A stretch of DNA of 6,659 bases from G039029935 sp039029935 (GTDB lineage Bacteria; Chloroflexota; Anaerolineae; Caldilineales; Caldilineaceae), in NCBI GenBank assembly GCA_039029935.1, contig JBCCFC010000776.1:1-6659 (forward strand). Reading direction: 5' to 3'. The stretch's first letter is position 1. Each line of letters starts with the position of its first letter. Shown piece after piece: positions 6,590 to 6,659 of the stretch. The position numbers and the translations under genes were made by a program. Below the pieces are notes generated by a model. That model had not been told where the DNA came from and made no database searches. It was given only the letters and a program-made list of their open reading frames with translations.

Positions 6590-6659
6590 TAGATTGTTTC
6601 CACAGTTCTCATTAACTGGTCCATCCTTTAGATCGTTTGTTGACAGCAGCACCTTCCAC
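6590..6659 (+). repeat. Second higher-order unit, cut by the window edge
   Basis: The second copy of the 40-base segment (6590-6629) is followed by a 13-base linker and the first 17 bases of a new array (ACAGCAGCACC..., 6643-6659), identical to 6485-6501. The linker in copy 1 is 24 bases. The larger unit is therefore repeated and probably continues beyond the window. Confidence 0.7.

Larger units (their letters stand above)
6354..6659. repeat. Nested low-complexity repeat block running off the right edge
   Basis: About 300 bases with no recognisable gene. The plus strand is strongly G-poor and built from CAA, ACC, CAC and TTCC words, unlike the rest of the window. Two copies of a 40-base segment (6421-6460 and 6590-6629) are each followed by arrays beginning with the same 17 bases (6485-6501 and 6643-6659). 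A third, degenerate copy is hinted at by CCACAAC plus ATTCGA at 6354-6368 matching 6567-6582. The block starts within about 13 bases of the point where oxidoreductase homology stops and continues past the window. Short frames exist on both strands: a Pro/Thr/Ser-rich one on plus and Val/Gly/Glu-rich and Cys-rich ones on minus. None has a convincing start, ribosome binding site or known domain, so I do not call a gene here. Confidence 0.7.

Noticed and set aside
6439..6624. 61-residue minus-strand frame rich in Val, Gly and Glu as a real gene
   Set aside because: It reads straight through the 33-base tandem repeat, has no domain or ribosome binding site, and its composition simply mirrors the low-complexity DNA.
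6354..6659. CRISPR array
   Set aside because: Repeats are tandem or nested, not identical 25-40-base repeats with unique equal-length spacers, and no cas gene is present.
6354..6659. Insertion-sequence end that cut the oxidoreductase gene
   Set aside because: No transposase, terminal inverted repeats or target-site duplication are visible; the block is low-complexity repeat only. An element lying mostly outside the window cannot be excluded.

Overview
The window reads as bacterial chromosomal DNA from an uncultured or poorly sampled lineage. Genes are tightly packed, the first gene has a good Shine-Dalgarno sequence, and two -10 hexamers are the perfect TATAAT. The gene mix is a PhyH-type dioxygenase, a very large O-antigen-ligase/TPR membrane protein, a CmoB tRNA-modification enzyme and an F420/flavin luciferase-like oxidoreductase. 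PhyH and luciferase-like proteins are abundant in environmental lineages such as Poribacteria, Entotheonella-like bacteria and Chloroflexota, and ligases fused to TPRs are common in Chloroflexota. The sequence alone does not settle the phylum. A CmoB-type protein together with a possible F420 enzyme is an unusual pairing and is itself a taxonomic clue.

Layout. Bases 1-237 are noncoding, with one perfect hairpin, short direct repeats and a promoter (168-197). A 268-residue phytanoyl-CoA-dioxygenase-like protein follows (238-1044, +). A 107-base gap rich in GGG/CCC blocks leads to a TATAAT that almost touches the start of the next gene, suggesting a leaderless message. Bases 1152-4808 (+) encode a 1218-residue polytopic O-antigen ligase/polymerase-like protein with a C-terminal TPR domain. 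Its stop codon faces the stop codon of cmoB (4818-5807, -), and a small perfect hairpin spans the 9-base gap. cmoB overlaps by ATGA the end of a luciferase-like oxidoreductase fragment (5804 to about 6349, -) that lacks its N-terminal half. Exactly where homology to that family stops, a low-complexity repeat block begins and runs to the window edge (about 6354-6659).

How the parts fit. The two plus-strand genes have separate promoters and no obvious shared pathway: one oxidises a small molecule, the other probably handles surface glycans. On the minus strand, the oxidoreductase and cmoB form a translationally coupled pair whose original promoter would have lain upstream of the missing oxidoreductase N-terminus. 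The repeat block therefore either disrupted that operon or marks an assembly junction. The repeat block is the least explained part of the window. It is a nested array in which a 33-base unit sits inside a larger unit that starts with a conserved 40-base segment. I found no clear defence system, CRISPR array, transposase or RNA gene.
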